From contig CM056742.1 of assembly GCA_029851415.1 (NCBI GenBank), positions 86,542,748 to 86,606,747 of the forward strand: a stretch of DNA of 64,000 bases. Reading direction: 5' to 3'. Shown here in pieces: positions 24,030 through 34,724 of the stretch (position 1 is its first letter; the number at the start of each line of letters is the position of its first letter). Below the pieces are notes generated by a model. It was not told the DNA's origin, did no database searches, and saw only the letters and a program-made list of their open reading frames with translations. Source of the DNA: Eretmocerus hayati. Its lineage: Eukaryota > Arthropoda > Insecta > Hymenoptera > Aphelinidae. A program made the translations under genes and the position numbers.

Positions 24030-26108
24030 AGATGAGTCATTTCAGAGCATTTCGGAAAGAGGCGTCGCCAGGGGGGTCTGGGGAAAATCCATTTTTTTCC
24101 ATTGAAATTATGTTTAAAAAGTACAACAACATTTTTTGGGATTTTTCCGAAGCCCTCCACGGGCCCTAGGGCCCCCAGAAGGTCCACCTTAGGCCGTTAT
24201 GGCCTATTTCTGGAAAATGATAGCTCCGGCTAGACTCAATTTTTTTGACGTACTTGGGTGCATATCCTTAGTTAAGACTAAGGACTTTTGATAGAACAAT
24301 AGTCCGAATTCATTCATGCAGCCTAGTAACTTCTAGGAGCTATTTGCTGAGAGCAGATCTTAGCGATTTTTGGGCCTGCTTCAAAGCGATCTAGCTCCCA
24401 CTAGACATGTGATAATCGACTTCTGCAAGTGGCCACTTTGATGGTCTTGAAAAAACCTACAATTTGACCACCTGTAGAAGCCGATCATCGTACTTTTTCA
24501 TAGGAGCTATAGCCAATACAAGTTGAGCAGTTTCGTAAAAATGCCAAACTTCGAGCTCAATTTACAAAAATCATCTTTTTCCGACCCCAAACCTGTGCGT
24601 ATATGTTCTTCAAGACAAGCACTAACAATATCGAGAAGAGTTTCGGTGGAAAAATAATCTCCTGATGTTTGGCCCACTTTCAGAAATACAGTTTTTTGGC
24701 TTCTTGCTTGAAATTCCGACATAGGCATGGCTCGCATATGCTTCCATCTCAGTTGTTGTGCACCAATCTAGGTGGAATTACTCCCCAAAGTACCCCCAAA
24801 TGTGTGTATGAACTTCCAGAGGCGAGCCTCAAGCCAGGAGCGAGCTGGAGGCTCAAACTATCAGGTCCGAGATGGGCATTATTTCGTATATTTTGGGGCA
24901 GGCGAGCGAGGGCTCTATATCTCGTGTTCTTGCCCACAAACGAGACGAGTGGCTAGAGTAGAGATACAAACATGTTTTTCCGACTCAGAATGACAATCTG
25001 AACACGATCACGGGGTCAATTTGTGCTTGGGATATCATCCAATCCACAAATGGCGTTCAATTCCGTAATAATAGATTTTGCGCCTCTACTGCAGAATAAT
25101 GATGATTTAGGGCTGAATTGACCCCGGGATCGTGTTTAACTGGTCATTTTGGGTCGGGAGAACATGTTTGTATCCCTACTCTAGCCACTCGTCTCGTTTG
25201 TGGGCAAGAACACGAGGAATCGAGCCCTCGCTCGCCTGCCCCAAAATGTACGGAATAATGCCGATTTTCGACCTGATGATTTAAGCCTCCAGCTCGCTTC
25301 TGGCTTGAGGCTGGCCTCCGGAAGTTCTCACACATATTTGGGGGTACTTTGGGGAGTAATTTCACCCAGATTGGTGCACAACAACTCAGATGGAAGCATA
25401 TGCAAGCCATGCCTATGTCGGCATTTTAAGCAAGGAGTCAAAAAACTGTATTTCTGAACGTGAGCCAGAAATCAGGAGATTATTTCTCCACCGAGATTCT
25501 TCTTGGTATTGTTAGTGCTTGCCTTGAAGAACATATTCGCACAGATTTGGGGGCGGAAAAAAAAACGATTTTTGTAAATTGAGCTCAAAGTTTGGCGTTT
25601 TTACAAATCTGATCAACTTGTATCGGCTATAGCTCCCATGAAAAGTACGATAATCGACTTTTACAGGTGGTCACATTGTAGGTTTTTTCAACACCTTCAA
25701 AATGACTACCTGGGGAAGTCGATTATCACATGTTTAGTAGGAGCTAGACCGCTTTGAAGCAGGCCCAGAAATCGCTAAAATCTCAGCAAATAGCTCCTAG
25801 GAGTTACTAGGCTGCATGATTGATTCCGGACTATTCTTTACTAAAGTACTACTCTTAACAAAGAGAAAGAGCCCAAGTACGTAGAAGAAGATTGAGTCTA
25901 GCCGGAGCTATGATTTTCCAGAAATAGGCCAAAAAGGGCCTGAAATAGACTTTCTGTGGGCCCTACGGCCCATGGAGGGCTGTGGAAAAATCCCAAAGGA
26001 ATTTTTTTGTACATTTTGAACATAGAATTAATGGAAAAAAATCCTTTGGGATCTTTCTCAGACCCCCCTGGTGACGCCTCTGGCCGAAATGTTCCGAAAT
26101 GACTCAGA
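24030..26108. mobile_element. 2.1-kb foldback element
   Basis: Two arms of about 1 kb mirror each other around 25,072. GAGTCATTTC at the left end (24,034) pairs with GAAATGACTC at the right end (26,096-26,105), and AGAGGCGTCGCCAGG pairs with CCTGGTGACGCCTCT. The arms match well from the ends to the centre, with scattered substitutions. The only reading frames are mirror-image short frames (24,772-24,993 and 25,144-25,410), so no transposase is encoded. It is a typical foldback or giant-hairpin non-autonomous element. Confidence 0.85.
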
Positions 26109-26195
26109 TATATACGGACGGATATAAGAGCTATATGAGGTGAAAGCATGGAGTTGCGGTAAGCGCGAGTGCGCGATGCCTCCACGCGTATTTCA

Positions 26196-26451
26196 GGGTG
26201 TGTCCACAAATGAAGCGTGCGCACTGCTCACGGCTCACGTGCGCCATGCGCTGCTCATCGGATTTTAGCCGGCGAGTGACATGGATTTCCCGGAAGATCG
26301 TCATCCATTCCCGATCGCTAACCTCGAGTTCTGTATTGGATCCAGCCCGTAACAAGGGAAATCCATATCACTCGCAGGTTAAAATCCGTCGAGTAGCGCA
26401 TGGCGCACGTGAGCCGTGAGCAGTGCGTACGCTTTATTTGTGGACGCACCC
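26196..26451. mobile_element. 256-bp MITE with ~100-bp TIRs
   Basis: The ends are GGGTGTGTCCACAAATGAAG and the complement of CTTTATTTGTGGACGCACCC. The terminal inverted repeats extend ~100 bp each, up to the ATGGATTTCCC/GGGAAATCCAT segment. The flanks are TCA on the left and TTA on the right, close to the 3-bp TWA duplication of PIF/Harbinger elements, and GGG ends fit that group. Superfamily assignment is inference from ends only. Confidence 0.75.
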
Positions 26452-28320
26452 TTAGCGGTGCATGCGCGTGAGTGGGACAAAATATTCTCTGAGTGGAGGC
26501 ATCAGGACCGTATATACTGCAATTGATGCGCTCGGAGCGAATTTCGTAGAATCTAAGCTACTGTATGGGATAAGTATAGTGGACTTGAATATTTGGCGCG
26601 CTCAGGCGCCAGTTGGCGCTGCTAGTGTTCCGGTAAAATTGAACGGACCAATCAGAGGGCTTGACTTCAGTGGAGATAAAGGCACGGACTTGGTGAAGAA
26701 GAAGCAGCCATTGTGTCACTTGTGGAGCACCTCTTGTGCCCGCCACACGTACCAGTCGCGCCCGCAAATTTGATTCGGAGCACGTGCCCAGCAGCGAGTC
26801 CCTCCAGGAGTCCGTGTTGCCAGGGCGAGGAGCTCAAGACCCAGTGAACCAGGAGAGCAGTAGTTGGACCCCAAAATTATTCGGAGCAGCGTATCATTCG
26901 GACCAGAAGATGATACTCCAGCCCAGGACGATGGCATCCAACGGTGAGTGGTTTTGCTAAACTTTTTCAGATTCTCTCGTCGAGAGTGCGTAAAGAGCCT
27001 CGCGCGTACGGAGGGCAAATCGTCGTGCCCGCGGACTGGACAGGCTCCTGGGGGGCCTCGTGAGCTGGTGCACTGCGTGCTCGTGGACGAGACGTCTCCA
27101 AGTGACGAACGCGCGTTGTGGAATTGCACCAGCAGACCCGGAGCAGCAACCGCGTCGCGTGGAAAGATTCAGAGCAGCGATTAAGTGGAATTTTGGCGTG
27201 TGCTCGTGGACAAGACGTCTTGGAAAGACGTGCGCGCGATAGGAAATTCGTGTCGAGGACAGACCTCTGGGAGGAGGCGAGTGTGGACGGGGACCGAGTG
27301 GATCTTGGACGATTTATAGATGAACTAAGAGCCAGGGGCGTGATCGTGCACCTGTTGCTCGAGCGCGTGGGACAAGAGAGCATCGAAGCACAAGTCATTG
27401 CGGGTGCTTGCCATAGCGTGCGTATTGCGAGAGCCGTTGAGCGGCCATTTTGGACGATGGAATTCTGAAACAGATAAATTGTAGAAAAGATATCGGAGCA
27501 GGGACTGGACAAGCTGCACTCTACGGAGTGCTGGTAGATTTTCGCGAGTGATTGGACGGAGTGTGGCCTCTTGTGTAGTGAATCTTTATTGTATTTCACA
27601 GGTAATATTAAGAGACATTTTTGATATTTGACGTGATTTCTGTGATACTTTTCGGACAGATATTAGAGTCATCCGGACGAATGTCGGTAGTGAATAATAT
27701 GTGAAAATTCGTGTATCGTCCGCGTAGAAGCAACGTGAAGGATATAGGCCAACTTATTTATTTTTGAATCGGATTGATTATTCATGAGCGTGCGCCCACC
27801 CTACCTCTCTTTATTTTCAGGGTAGAATTACGGTAGGGGTTGCTGATAGGCAGAGAAGCTGAATTTGATGGAGTCGTTTCGCCGTTCGCGCGCGTATTGC
27901 CTGCGATTTCAGGATAGGAGTCCCGTTGAATATAAATAAGTTGTGATGGTTGAAATACCATGTCACAACTCATCAAAAATTAACAAATGTTGATCAATTT
28001 TGTATCGAGGATGTTACGACTGGTGAAAACAATGTAAGTAGAAACATTGAACGGATCGAGTTTTGAATTGGAATCAATGAAAAAAACTTCAGTTTCAATC
28101 ATTCCAAATGCCCCAATCCACAATTGAACTCCTTCCATATAGGATTATCTTTCGATCGATGAAAATAAAAAACAATTTAGTTGACAGGAAATCCTTCAAT
28201 ATAAAGAGTCCAAATTTTCATTCGGCGAACTTGATTTGCATGATATCATAGGATACTGATTTAATACGCCTCGAATTCGAAGATGATGATGATTCGATGA
28301 GTTCATTCAAGAGTTGATGG
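26452..28320. other. unassigned region, partly GC-rich
   Basis: The stretch 26,560-27,470 is CpG-rich and holds overlapping frames on both strands (plus 27,118-27,468; minus 26,967-27,599). A phrase GTGCTCGTGGAC(G/A)AGACGTCT occurs twice, at 27,077 and 27,199, which indicates an internal ~122-bp duplication. No protein family is recognised. 27,600-28,320 is AT-rich without visible features. Confidence 0.35.
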
Positions 28321-28324
28321 AGGA

Positions 28325-28475
28325 CCAATCAAAGCTTGATTAAGCTCCTTGACCCTCGTGATTTGTATCAAGGAACTTGATTAAGGCTTGACCCGGGCGC
28401 CATTACATGCCTTGATAAAGGCTCGGAAGTGGTATTCAAGTGCTTAATCAAACCTTGATTGTAGCTTGAAAACCA
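28325..28475. repeat. cluster of CTTGATTAAG-type palindromes
   Basis: Within 150 bp, AATCAAAGCTTGATTAAG, CAAGGAACTTGATTAAGG and GCTTAATCAAACCTTGATT follow one another, with GACCCGGGCGCC in the middle. The arrangement is roughly self-complementary and could be a short hairpin element, but the termini are not clear. Confidence 0.4.
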
Positions 28476-28659
28476 TTTCTTATCAGATACACTCATTTTC
28501 ACGCCTCCGGTAAGACACTGTGAATGGAGAAGGAATCCAGATTATGTACAATGTGGTCACCGAACACCGGAAGACCTTCGGCGATATCGCTCTGAAGAAG
28601 TCCGTCTGCCCAGCGGGCTTGTGAGGGAGAGTATTAAATAGCAAGGACGATTCCATTGG

Positions 28660-29180
28660 AAGGAGCTGTTGCATATGAGGCGAAATCTGGCTCAAATGAA
28701 TTTCTCTGTGAATCACGTCAGATATCCATTTTGGGTGCCGAACTATGTATATAAATTTTCTCCGCATGGAATTGAGTCTTCCCCATTTGAAATATACATG
28801 GAACGTTAATTTTTGGAGCCCCCTTACAATTGGCAACAGGAACTGCGATGGGACCAACGAGGATCTGTTTTTCAGAGGAAATTACAACTCTCGAGTGTAT
28901 TTTTGAGGACAGATAATGATGCGCTGATACCTAGAAACCACTTCGGAGATGAAAAATGTGGGTTTCTCACGCTGAAACCTCGAATTGTGCAAACGGACTG
29001 GGGTTGATCAAAAAGTTGCGAAGGACAGAAGCTGTAAATCTTGTTCTGGACTCCTATTTTCCATTCGTTTCTCATGCATACGTTGATTGGAAATTCCTGA
29101 AATATGCTCAGGAATCGTGAGAAACCATGTTTATGGGATTTCGGCCATTTCGCAGCAGGAACGGCCAGAAAATCTAGAGT
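28660..29180 (+). repeat. diverged relic of the giant transposon's TIR
   Basis: This segment is recognisably homologous to the left TIR at 38,955-39,480 in the same order. Landmarks are AAGGAGCTGTTGCA, ATATACATGGAACG against ATACACGTGGAACG, CGATGGGACC near a GGAT(C/T)TGTT phrase, and GTGAGAAACCATGTTTAT against GTGAAAAACCATATTTAT. Divergence is much greater than between the two TIRs of the giant element. It is an old solo fragment or a related subfamily. It lies downstream of the DDI1 exon, in what would be that gene's intron. Confidence 0.65.
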
Positions 29181-29399
29181 AATCTTCATTCTCCCATGAG
29201 GTACCATTTCATCAACAAAAATCCTCCCATCTAGAACATGGACTGCCCCATCCGAGTCAAGCCAACTCAATGTCGTGAGTCGTGGAATGGTTGTGGAAGA
29301 ATCAGCGCTCTGCATCGCATAATTGTTCGGAATAGATGGTCAGATGGGATGCAAACTATGCATGAGGTATAGACAGGGAAACATCATCTTCCCACTTAC

Positions 29400-29701
29400 G
29401 ATTAGATACATTCGAAGGATCCATTCGTTGGGTAGATAAAATACCTGAGGATGACATATCCGGGCTCTGAGACGATGCCCGAATGTGTTGGAGAACGACT
29501 GCATCCCCATCGTGTATACCATGACGGCCAAGGCTGATGCTGTGATCTAAGAGAGGTCGGCCATTGAATATTATGAGAATCTCTTGTGCAGGTATGCCAC
29601 TCTCAATCTCGCAAAACGCTAAAAAATTTGAGAGTTCCAAATTCTCATCGACATCCAGGACGAATATATCATCTCTCAATGTAGTCACCGTCACTTTCAT
29701 C
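29400..29701 (-). CDS. DDI1: DDI1 homolog, first coding exon (ubiquitin-like domain)
   Basis: DDI1 is a proteasome shuttle and aspartic protease. Its N-terminal ubiquitin-like domain contacts the proteasome and its retropepsin-like domain cleaves ubiquitinated or proteasome-regulating substrates. Here ATG at 29,700-29,698 opens a strong ubiquitin-like domain (residues 1-~72) with the insect DDI1 phrases MKVTVTTL, ESGIPAQEI, FNGRPLLD and DGDAVVLQH. The exon begins just after TTTCCAG (acceptor) and ends before GTAAGT (29,399-29,394), giving ~100 residues. The later exons with the retropepsin domain would lie at lower coordinates on this strand, and I find none in the window. Either a very long transposon-filled intron follows or this is an orphan gene fragment. 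Confidence 0.8.
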
Positions 29702-29728
29702 CTGGAAAGATAGACGAAGAATGATTAC

Positions 29729-29880
29729 CGTATCGGAATTTCCATTCAATCTGGGGAAAAGATCCCAAGGGCCCAGGTGATAGCGAACATAGTCCAAACT
29801 CTTTTCCCCAGTTCCAAGGACACAACGAATGTCAAGCTCCACTTCGACGGATGACGAGATCATATTGTTGGAATTGAGTC
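29729..29880 (-). other. candidate 5' non-coding exon of the DDI1 gene
   Basis: Immediately upstream of the DDI1 coding exon, a segment ends in GATACG followed by GTAATC (donor at 29,728). A 27-bp gap would be the shortest possible intron before the TTTCCAG acceptor, which is too short for normal splicing. The segment may instead be retained 5' leader. A 64-codon frame (29,669-29,863) reads through the boundary out of frame with DDI1. Its 5' limit is not defined. Confidence 0.25.
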
Positions 29881-30245
29881 GTCACCCAGGTGGCCTAGAA
29901 GATTCGAAAATACGTTGCTAAGAGCGATTAGCAGAATACTTCCTCATACCAATTTTATGGAATCAACGTCTCATCTTCCAAGAATCTGGGATTTGAAGAA
30001 TCATAATTTTTCATTTTGATGAAAATAACTTTATATGTGCTCAAAATCACACACTCATCAAAACCAAATCTTGATCGGAAAATCTTCAATCTTTTCCATT
30101 AACAAGTCAGTTTTCTTTCATCAAATTCAGTATCTCTTTCTCTGAATATTGGCAAAATTTGAAGGAGATAAATCTCTCATAGATGGTTCGTACTTCTCTG
30201 GATCCGCTTCAGAAATATGGATGACTTTGACAAGACCGTCCGGAC
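29881..30245. other. unassigned upstream of DDI1 exon
   Basis: This is AT-rich sequence upstream of the DDI1 start, where a promoter could lie. I see no specific promoter motif that I would defend. Confidence 0.3.
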
Positions 30246-30775
30246 GCGTCCCTTGAAGTTTTAAGTCGATCGGTTGATACGCAATTTTAGCTAGAACAGT
30301 ATTTGGATGGGGGAAAGAGGTATATACAGAGATACACGGAGGAACAGCAATAACATTTCCTTTCATGAGACACGAAACATCTGAGACTCTTGTACAAATA
30401 CGTGTGGAAATTTGAGAATATATTTCGGACAATCCAAGAATAGTGCCGGTGAATTTTGAGCTTGCCCCGATGAGATAATTCGCAATACCTCCTTAAGACT
30501 CAAGAATGAGTGATAGGGGCATGATCTAGATGCATCTCGACGTTCTGAATCAATTGGTTGGTACAAAATTCTCGTAGAGAGTCATTTAGATGGGAGAAGA
30601 AGGTAAAATGTTGCCGCAGACGAAGAAACACGAAATCAGGGCCCCATATGTAACGCGAGAACTCTGCAACGCTTCGATAGATTATTCTGAAACTCTGCGG
30701 GTGCTTTTGAAGGACTCTTGTCATAAGGCCAGTGAATTTTGAGCATCCTTCGATGAGTCTTATTTGCTTCATAAA
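30246..30775 (-). repeat. two tandem ~245-bp repeats
   Basis: On the minus strand two modules start with closely related phrases translating to SSKFTG or CSKFTG and end near YQPID or TNQLI, at about 30,470-30,250 and 30,770-30,530. A third module lies at 32,545-32,290. The frame is open in the first two modules but broken in the third. They may derive from a coding repeat; no family is recognised. Similar sequence also occurs at 5,825-5,920. Confidence 0.5.
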
Positions 30776-30799
30776 CTTTTTATGAGAAATTTTCAATTT

Positions 30800-31490
30800 T
30801 TATTCAGGAAGCATATTTGTACTTTCTCCCTTTCATTCGAAAAATTCCAAAAATGTAATTTTGATGTTTCCTGAGGCGCTGAATCGATTGGTTGCTACGG
30901 AATTCTGTTTTAATAACATTATGATGGTCTCAGGGACCAATGTGGAGGAGAGTACAGGGAAGCTAGAATAAAGTGAGAAGACGTCCAAATTCTGTATTAA
31001 AAAATCGATTCAGCAACTCAAAAAACCCTTATATTGAGCGACTCATATTTTTCAAGGCAGGAGAAAAAATTGAAAATAGTTTTCAAAATATGAGAAGATG
31101 ACGAATTTCCAGGAAAAATTTCACAATTCAGCAAATAACAACCAAGGAATGCTCGAAATGCAGCGTTCCTGTCTACGGATGCCACCGAACACGTGTGCGG
31201 GATTTCGAAGGGATTGGTGGAAACAGTGAGGAGTTTTGCTGAGCCATAGAAAAGAACATACACTCATACACACAGACACGGTCAGAGGGCTCGGAAGATG
31301 GGGTCGTAGTAATTTTTCGAGGCGTTATCAAGGAAAACGGTTACATACAGTCGATAGGTCTGGGGAAACGAAGAAGACAGTACCATTCCCATGTATCCAA
31401 GAGCTTCACTGGAGGAGAGAAACATTTTTTGAAGAAAAATTCGAGGAAAAATTTACTACCATCAAATAAAAACTTTCTCTTTTGAGGAAG
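30800..31490. mobile_element. foldback-type element related to 5.0-6.0 kb
   Basis: This is the reverse-complement relative of 5,045-5,660. It carries GCTGAATCGATTGGTTGCT at 30,878 and AATCGATTCAGCA near 31,005, then CACACAGACACGGTCAGAGGGCTC, and ends in GAAAAATTCGAGG/TTACTACCATC. It contains no coding sequence. The two copies differ by numerous substitutions, so neither is recent. Confidence 0.5.
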
Positions 31491-31502
31491 TAATAATTTG
31501 TA

Positions 31503-32261
31503 CCGTCAAATTGGGTGAATTTGACAAAATCCACTACTTTCAGTGGTCAATCTCAAGCTCACAGTTTCAGCCTCCGATTGACGGGCTACAAAGTTCAATT
31601 TGATGAGCTTAGGCCGGAGCTATTAGCAGTTGGAGAAGTGTACCAAGGTTAGATCCCGACTAGGCAACTTTGGTACACTTACAAGATATTCCAACGCTAC
31701 CCATCACCATATTGAACTAACTTTAATCGTTCAGGAGTCTTATTTTATGCTGTTTGAAACATTCTAAAACCTCGTAGACCATCACTCGACGCAAGGTGAG
31801 ATGAAATAAGGCTGTTATAGGAAGTTGTACTGGAGTTACCCTATTCTCATGCTTCTTACATAGAGTAGGATAACTTTGGTACACTTTTTCATGGTTTTCC
31901 CTTGTTTTTCATTCATTAAAATTTCGAATGCTTCAAATACCCCAATGTAACGATGGTTTCTTCAATATTGTGATATATGTGGTCGAAATTTATCATCATG
32001 CATCCGTAGATCGTTCCGTAATACTTCTTGCCAGGTACACTAACTGGACCACTCGCGTATCGCTGCTGAATGAGCTTTCTCGGAAAAAGCTTCAATAAAC
32101 GAGTACTATCGTTCACGCGGGATCGACGGTGGCTCAACACACTGTTTATGCGTGTGCCAAGAGGGGAGGATAGGTTTCAAAGCAATAGAATCGTTTACCT
32201 TGCCGAACGCAGCTCTGAAAGTCATTTTTCAGGGGTGTACCACAGCTACCCAATTTGACGG
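31503..32261. mobile_element. 759-bp TIR transposon flanked by TA
   Basis: The ends are CCGTCAAATTGGGT at 31,503 and its exact complement ending at 32,261, each flanked by TA (31,501-31,502 and 32,262-32,263). TA duplication suggests a Tc1/mariner-type or other TA-targeting element. An internal inverted pair is built on AAGTGTACCAA (31,636) and TTGGTACACTT (31,670). The longest frame (minus 31,916-32,140) is too short for a transposase, so the element is non-autonomous. Confidence 0.7.
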
Positions 32262-32289
32262 TACTTCCTTCTGTTAACTCGAAAATATG

Positions 32290-32545
32290 TGCAATACATG
32301 ATCGAGATGCATCTTGACGTTCTCAATCGATTGCTTGATACGAAAGTCTCGTAGAGGGTCAATCAGACAGAAAAAGAAGGGGATATGTTGTCGCAGACGG
32401 AGAAACCGGGATAACATGGGTTCATAGGTAGCGCGAAAACTCAAAAACGCTCGGATAGTTTATTCTAGAACTCTGTGGATGGACTCGGGAGACTCTTATG
32501 CTGAGGCCAGTGTGGATTTTGAACATCATTCGATGAGTACTTTTT
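32290..32545 (-). repeat. third copy of the ~245-bp repeat
   Basis: It is homologous to 30,530-30,770 (GATGCATCTTGACGTTCTCA, TTGTCGCAGACGGAGAAAC, CATTCGATGAGTA). Its reading frame is interrupted. It is separated from the other two copies by the foldback element and the TA-flanked transposon, so those inserted within a tandem array. Confidence 0.5.
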
Positions 32546-32549
32546 TACT

Positions 32550-32762
32550 CATGAACAGGGTTTGTAATTAAACGACACTAAAATAAAATATTCAATATGT
32601 TTCATTTCGAATGGTTAACTAAACGACACTAAATGACGTTAAATTTCGTTGATGCTGAACGAAACGAAACGTAAACGATATGTCAAAAAATTTTGACAAA
32701 CGAGACTGAGTCTTTTTGTTTCGTAGACTGGTGTTTGGAAATGTTTCATCTCGCGATCGAAT
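32550..32762. repeat. AACGAAAC-rich simple-repeat tract
   Basis: Variants of AACGAAAC, AACGACAC and CGTTAAATTTCG recur. The same motif family returns at 34,255-34,500 on the far side of two foldbacks, as if one tract had been split by the insertions. Confidence 0.5.
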
Positions 32763-32764
32763 TA

Positions 32765-33777
32765 GGTAGTTGAATTACCCTCGAAATCCGATCACTAAGT
32801 GGCTAAACTCAGTACAACACGACGTTTGTGAGTTCAAACGATAGGTACTACCTTCAATAATCGATATTGACGAGAATTAATGTTCAAAAATTGGGGCGCG
32901 GTATAAATAAACAATAAAAACATGAATTTTCTGGCCGCTTCCTCGGTTTTTCCACAATCAGTCGGAAAATATCAATTTTTGGGAAAAATTTGTGGGATAA
33001 CTTCTTGTAGATCTCTAAAAGATCTAGAAAATTGATCAGAACACTTTTCCTCGCAAACTGTAACCCTTTCGAGTTATTCTTCATCAAAATCAAAATCGAA
33101 TTTGTTCTAAAAAATTCGCTGAAATTGTTCATAACGGGCTCAAACTATTTATCTGAAATAATTCAGTGAAATTGAAGCAAAAAAGGTCTCTAGGTATTTT
33201 TCCCTAAACTTGATCGTTTTCGAGTAATGGAAATGGCCAATTCCGCGACTTAAAGTCCTAAGTGCATTCATGAAAGCGCCGCATTGAGGGTAAGTCGCGG
33301 AATTGGCCATTCTCATCACTTGAAAACAATCAAGTTCAGGAAAAAGTATCTGGAGATTTTTTTTGCTCCAAATTCACTGAATCATCTTAGAAAAATAGTT
33401 TGAGCCCGTTAGCAACAATTTCAGCGAATTTGTTTGAACAAATTCAATTCTTACTTTGATGAGGAATAACTCGAAAGGGTTGCAGTTTGCGAGGGAAAGT
33501 GTACAGATCAGTTTTGTAGATCTTTCGGAGATCTACAAAAAGTTATCCCACAGATTTTTCGATATTTTCCGACTTATTGTGGAAAAACCGAGAAAAAAGT
33601 CAAAAATGCATGTTTTTATTGTTTATTTATACCGCGCCCCAATTCTTGAACATTAATTGTTGTTAATATCGATTATTGAAGGTATGACCTATCGTTTGAA
33701 CCCACAAACGTCGTGTTGTACCGAGTTTAGCCACTTTCTCGCGCCAGGAGCGTCTTTTCGAGGGTAATTCAACCACC
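32765..33777. mobile_element. 1.0-kb foldback element flanked by TA
   Basis: GGTAGTTGAATTACCCTCGA at the left pairs with TCGAGGGTAATTCAACCACC at the right; both ends abut TA. The arms are ~490 bp around an axis near 33,271 (GGCCAATTCCGCGACTTA pairs with TAAGTCGCGGAATTGGCC). Mirror-image short frames are present but no transposase. Confidence 0.8.
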
Positions 33778-33930
33778 TAAATGGAGCCTCAACATAATCG
33801 GAATTGATAAAGTTTCGTTCATCACAGGTTTGATCGAAATCCCGTATCCTTGTTCGAATATCGCCTCACCGCGGGGGCAGAGCTGATGCTCCCAATGGAA
33901 GAAGAAGAAACGGAAATTTTCGACTCACAT

Positions 33931-34253
33931 GGGGAGGACTTAACCTTTGGATCACCAATCCTTTCCAAATTTTTTTTACAGTTTTGTGTTACCTAGAATA
34001 TGAAGAATCCGGGGTAACTCCATCAAATGGGCCTTCTGTTCGAAGCTACAAGCAAAAAAGTTAGCATTGCCGGTATACCTATATATATCACTTTTTAACA
34101 TGGGCCTATATGAGCAATGTTAATGTGATGGGCTGTAACTTTGAACAGGAGGCCCATTTGACGGAGTTATTCTGGATTCTTCATATTCTAGGTAATACAA
34201 AACTGTAAAAAAATTTTGGACAAGATTGGTGATCCAAAGGTCTGGTCCTCCCC
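33931..34253. repeat. 323-bp hairpin
   Basis: GGGGAGGAC at 33,931 pairs with GTCCTCCCC ending at 34,253, and GGATCACCAATC pairs with GATTGGTGATCC. The arms are ~155 bp around 34,092. It is probably a small MITE. The ends do not assign a superfamily. Confidence 0.65.
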
Positions 34254-34254
34254 T

Positions 34255-34500
34255 TGTTAGTTTAGTTTCGTTGATCCCAAAACGAAACTTAACGAAAAAA
34301 ACCCCTCATATCCTTGAAAATGGAACACATTGCAACGATAATATCGTTGAAGGGAACGAAACGAAACGTTAATTGAACATAATAACGTTGAGATGAACGA
34401 AACTCAACGAAATTTATTCGAAATTTGTTGACCATAAACGAAACAAAACGAAATAAAAATGAATAAATAGAATTAGAAACGTTTCAAAATGAGATAGCCG
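34255..34500. repeat. AACGAAAC-rich simple-repeat tract
   Basis: AACGAAAC, AACGAAACTTAACG and similar phrases dominate. It is the counterpart of the tract at 32,550-32,762. Confidence 0.5.
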
Positions 34501-34626
34501 TTATTGTCTGGATGGATGCAGAGTCGTCTGAGCTGCACCTCAGTCTTAGTGGTGCTCGACGCAGCTTCTCTGATGATCAGGACTTCATTCATTCCGAGCT
34601 CGGTGATTACTGAGCCTCATTCCAGA

Positions 34627-34724
34627 ATTCGCAATCGATTTGAGTAAATCGAGTCGGATCCGCCCAAGCCATTGAATTCGCAATCGATTTGAGTAAATCG
34701 AGTCGGATCCGCCCAAGCCATTGC
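34627..34724. repeat. perfect 49-bp tandem duplication
   Basis: Two identical 49-bp units start ATTCGCAATCGATTTGAG at 34,627 and 34,676. Perfect identity shows the duplication is recent or was introduced by polymerase slippage. Confidence 0.9.

Noticed and set aside
26560..27470. Possible LTR retrotransposon leader (a TGGC-containing phrase near 26,931 resembles a primer-binding site)
   Set aside because: No paired LTRs, no gag or pol motifs and no polypurine tract were seen.
28872..29315. 147-codon minus-strand frame as the next DDI1 exon
   Set aside because: It overlaps the TIR relic and has no resemblance to the DDI1 linker or protease domain.
34627..34724. Tandem duplication as a regulatory element
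   Set aside because: Only two copies and no adjacent gene; slippage or a recent duplication is sufficient.
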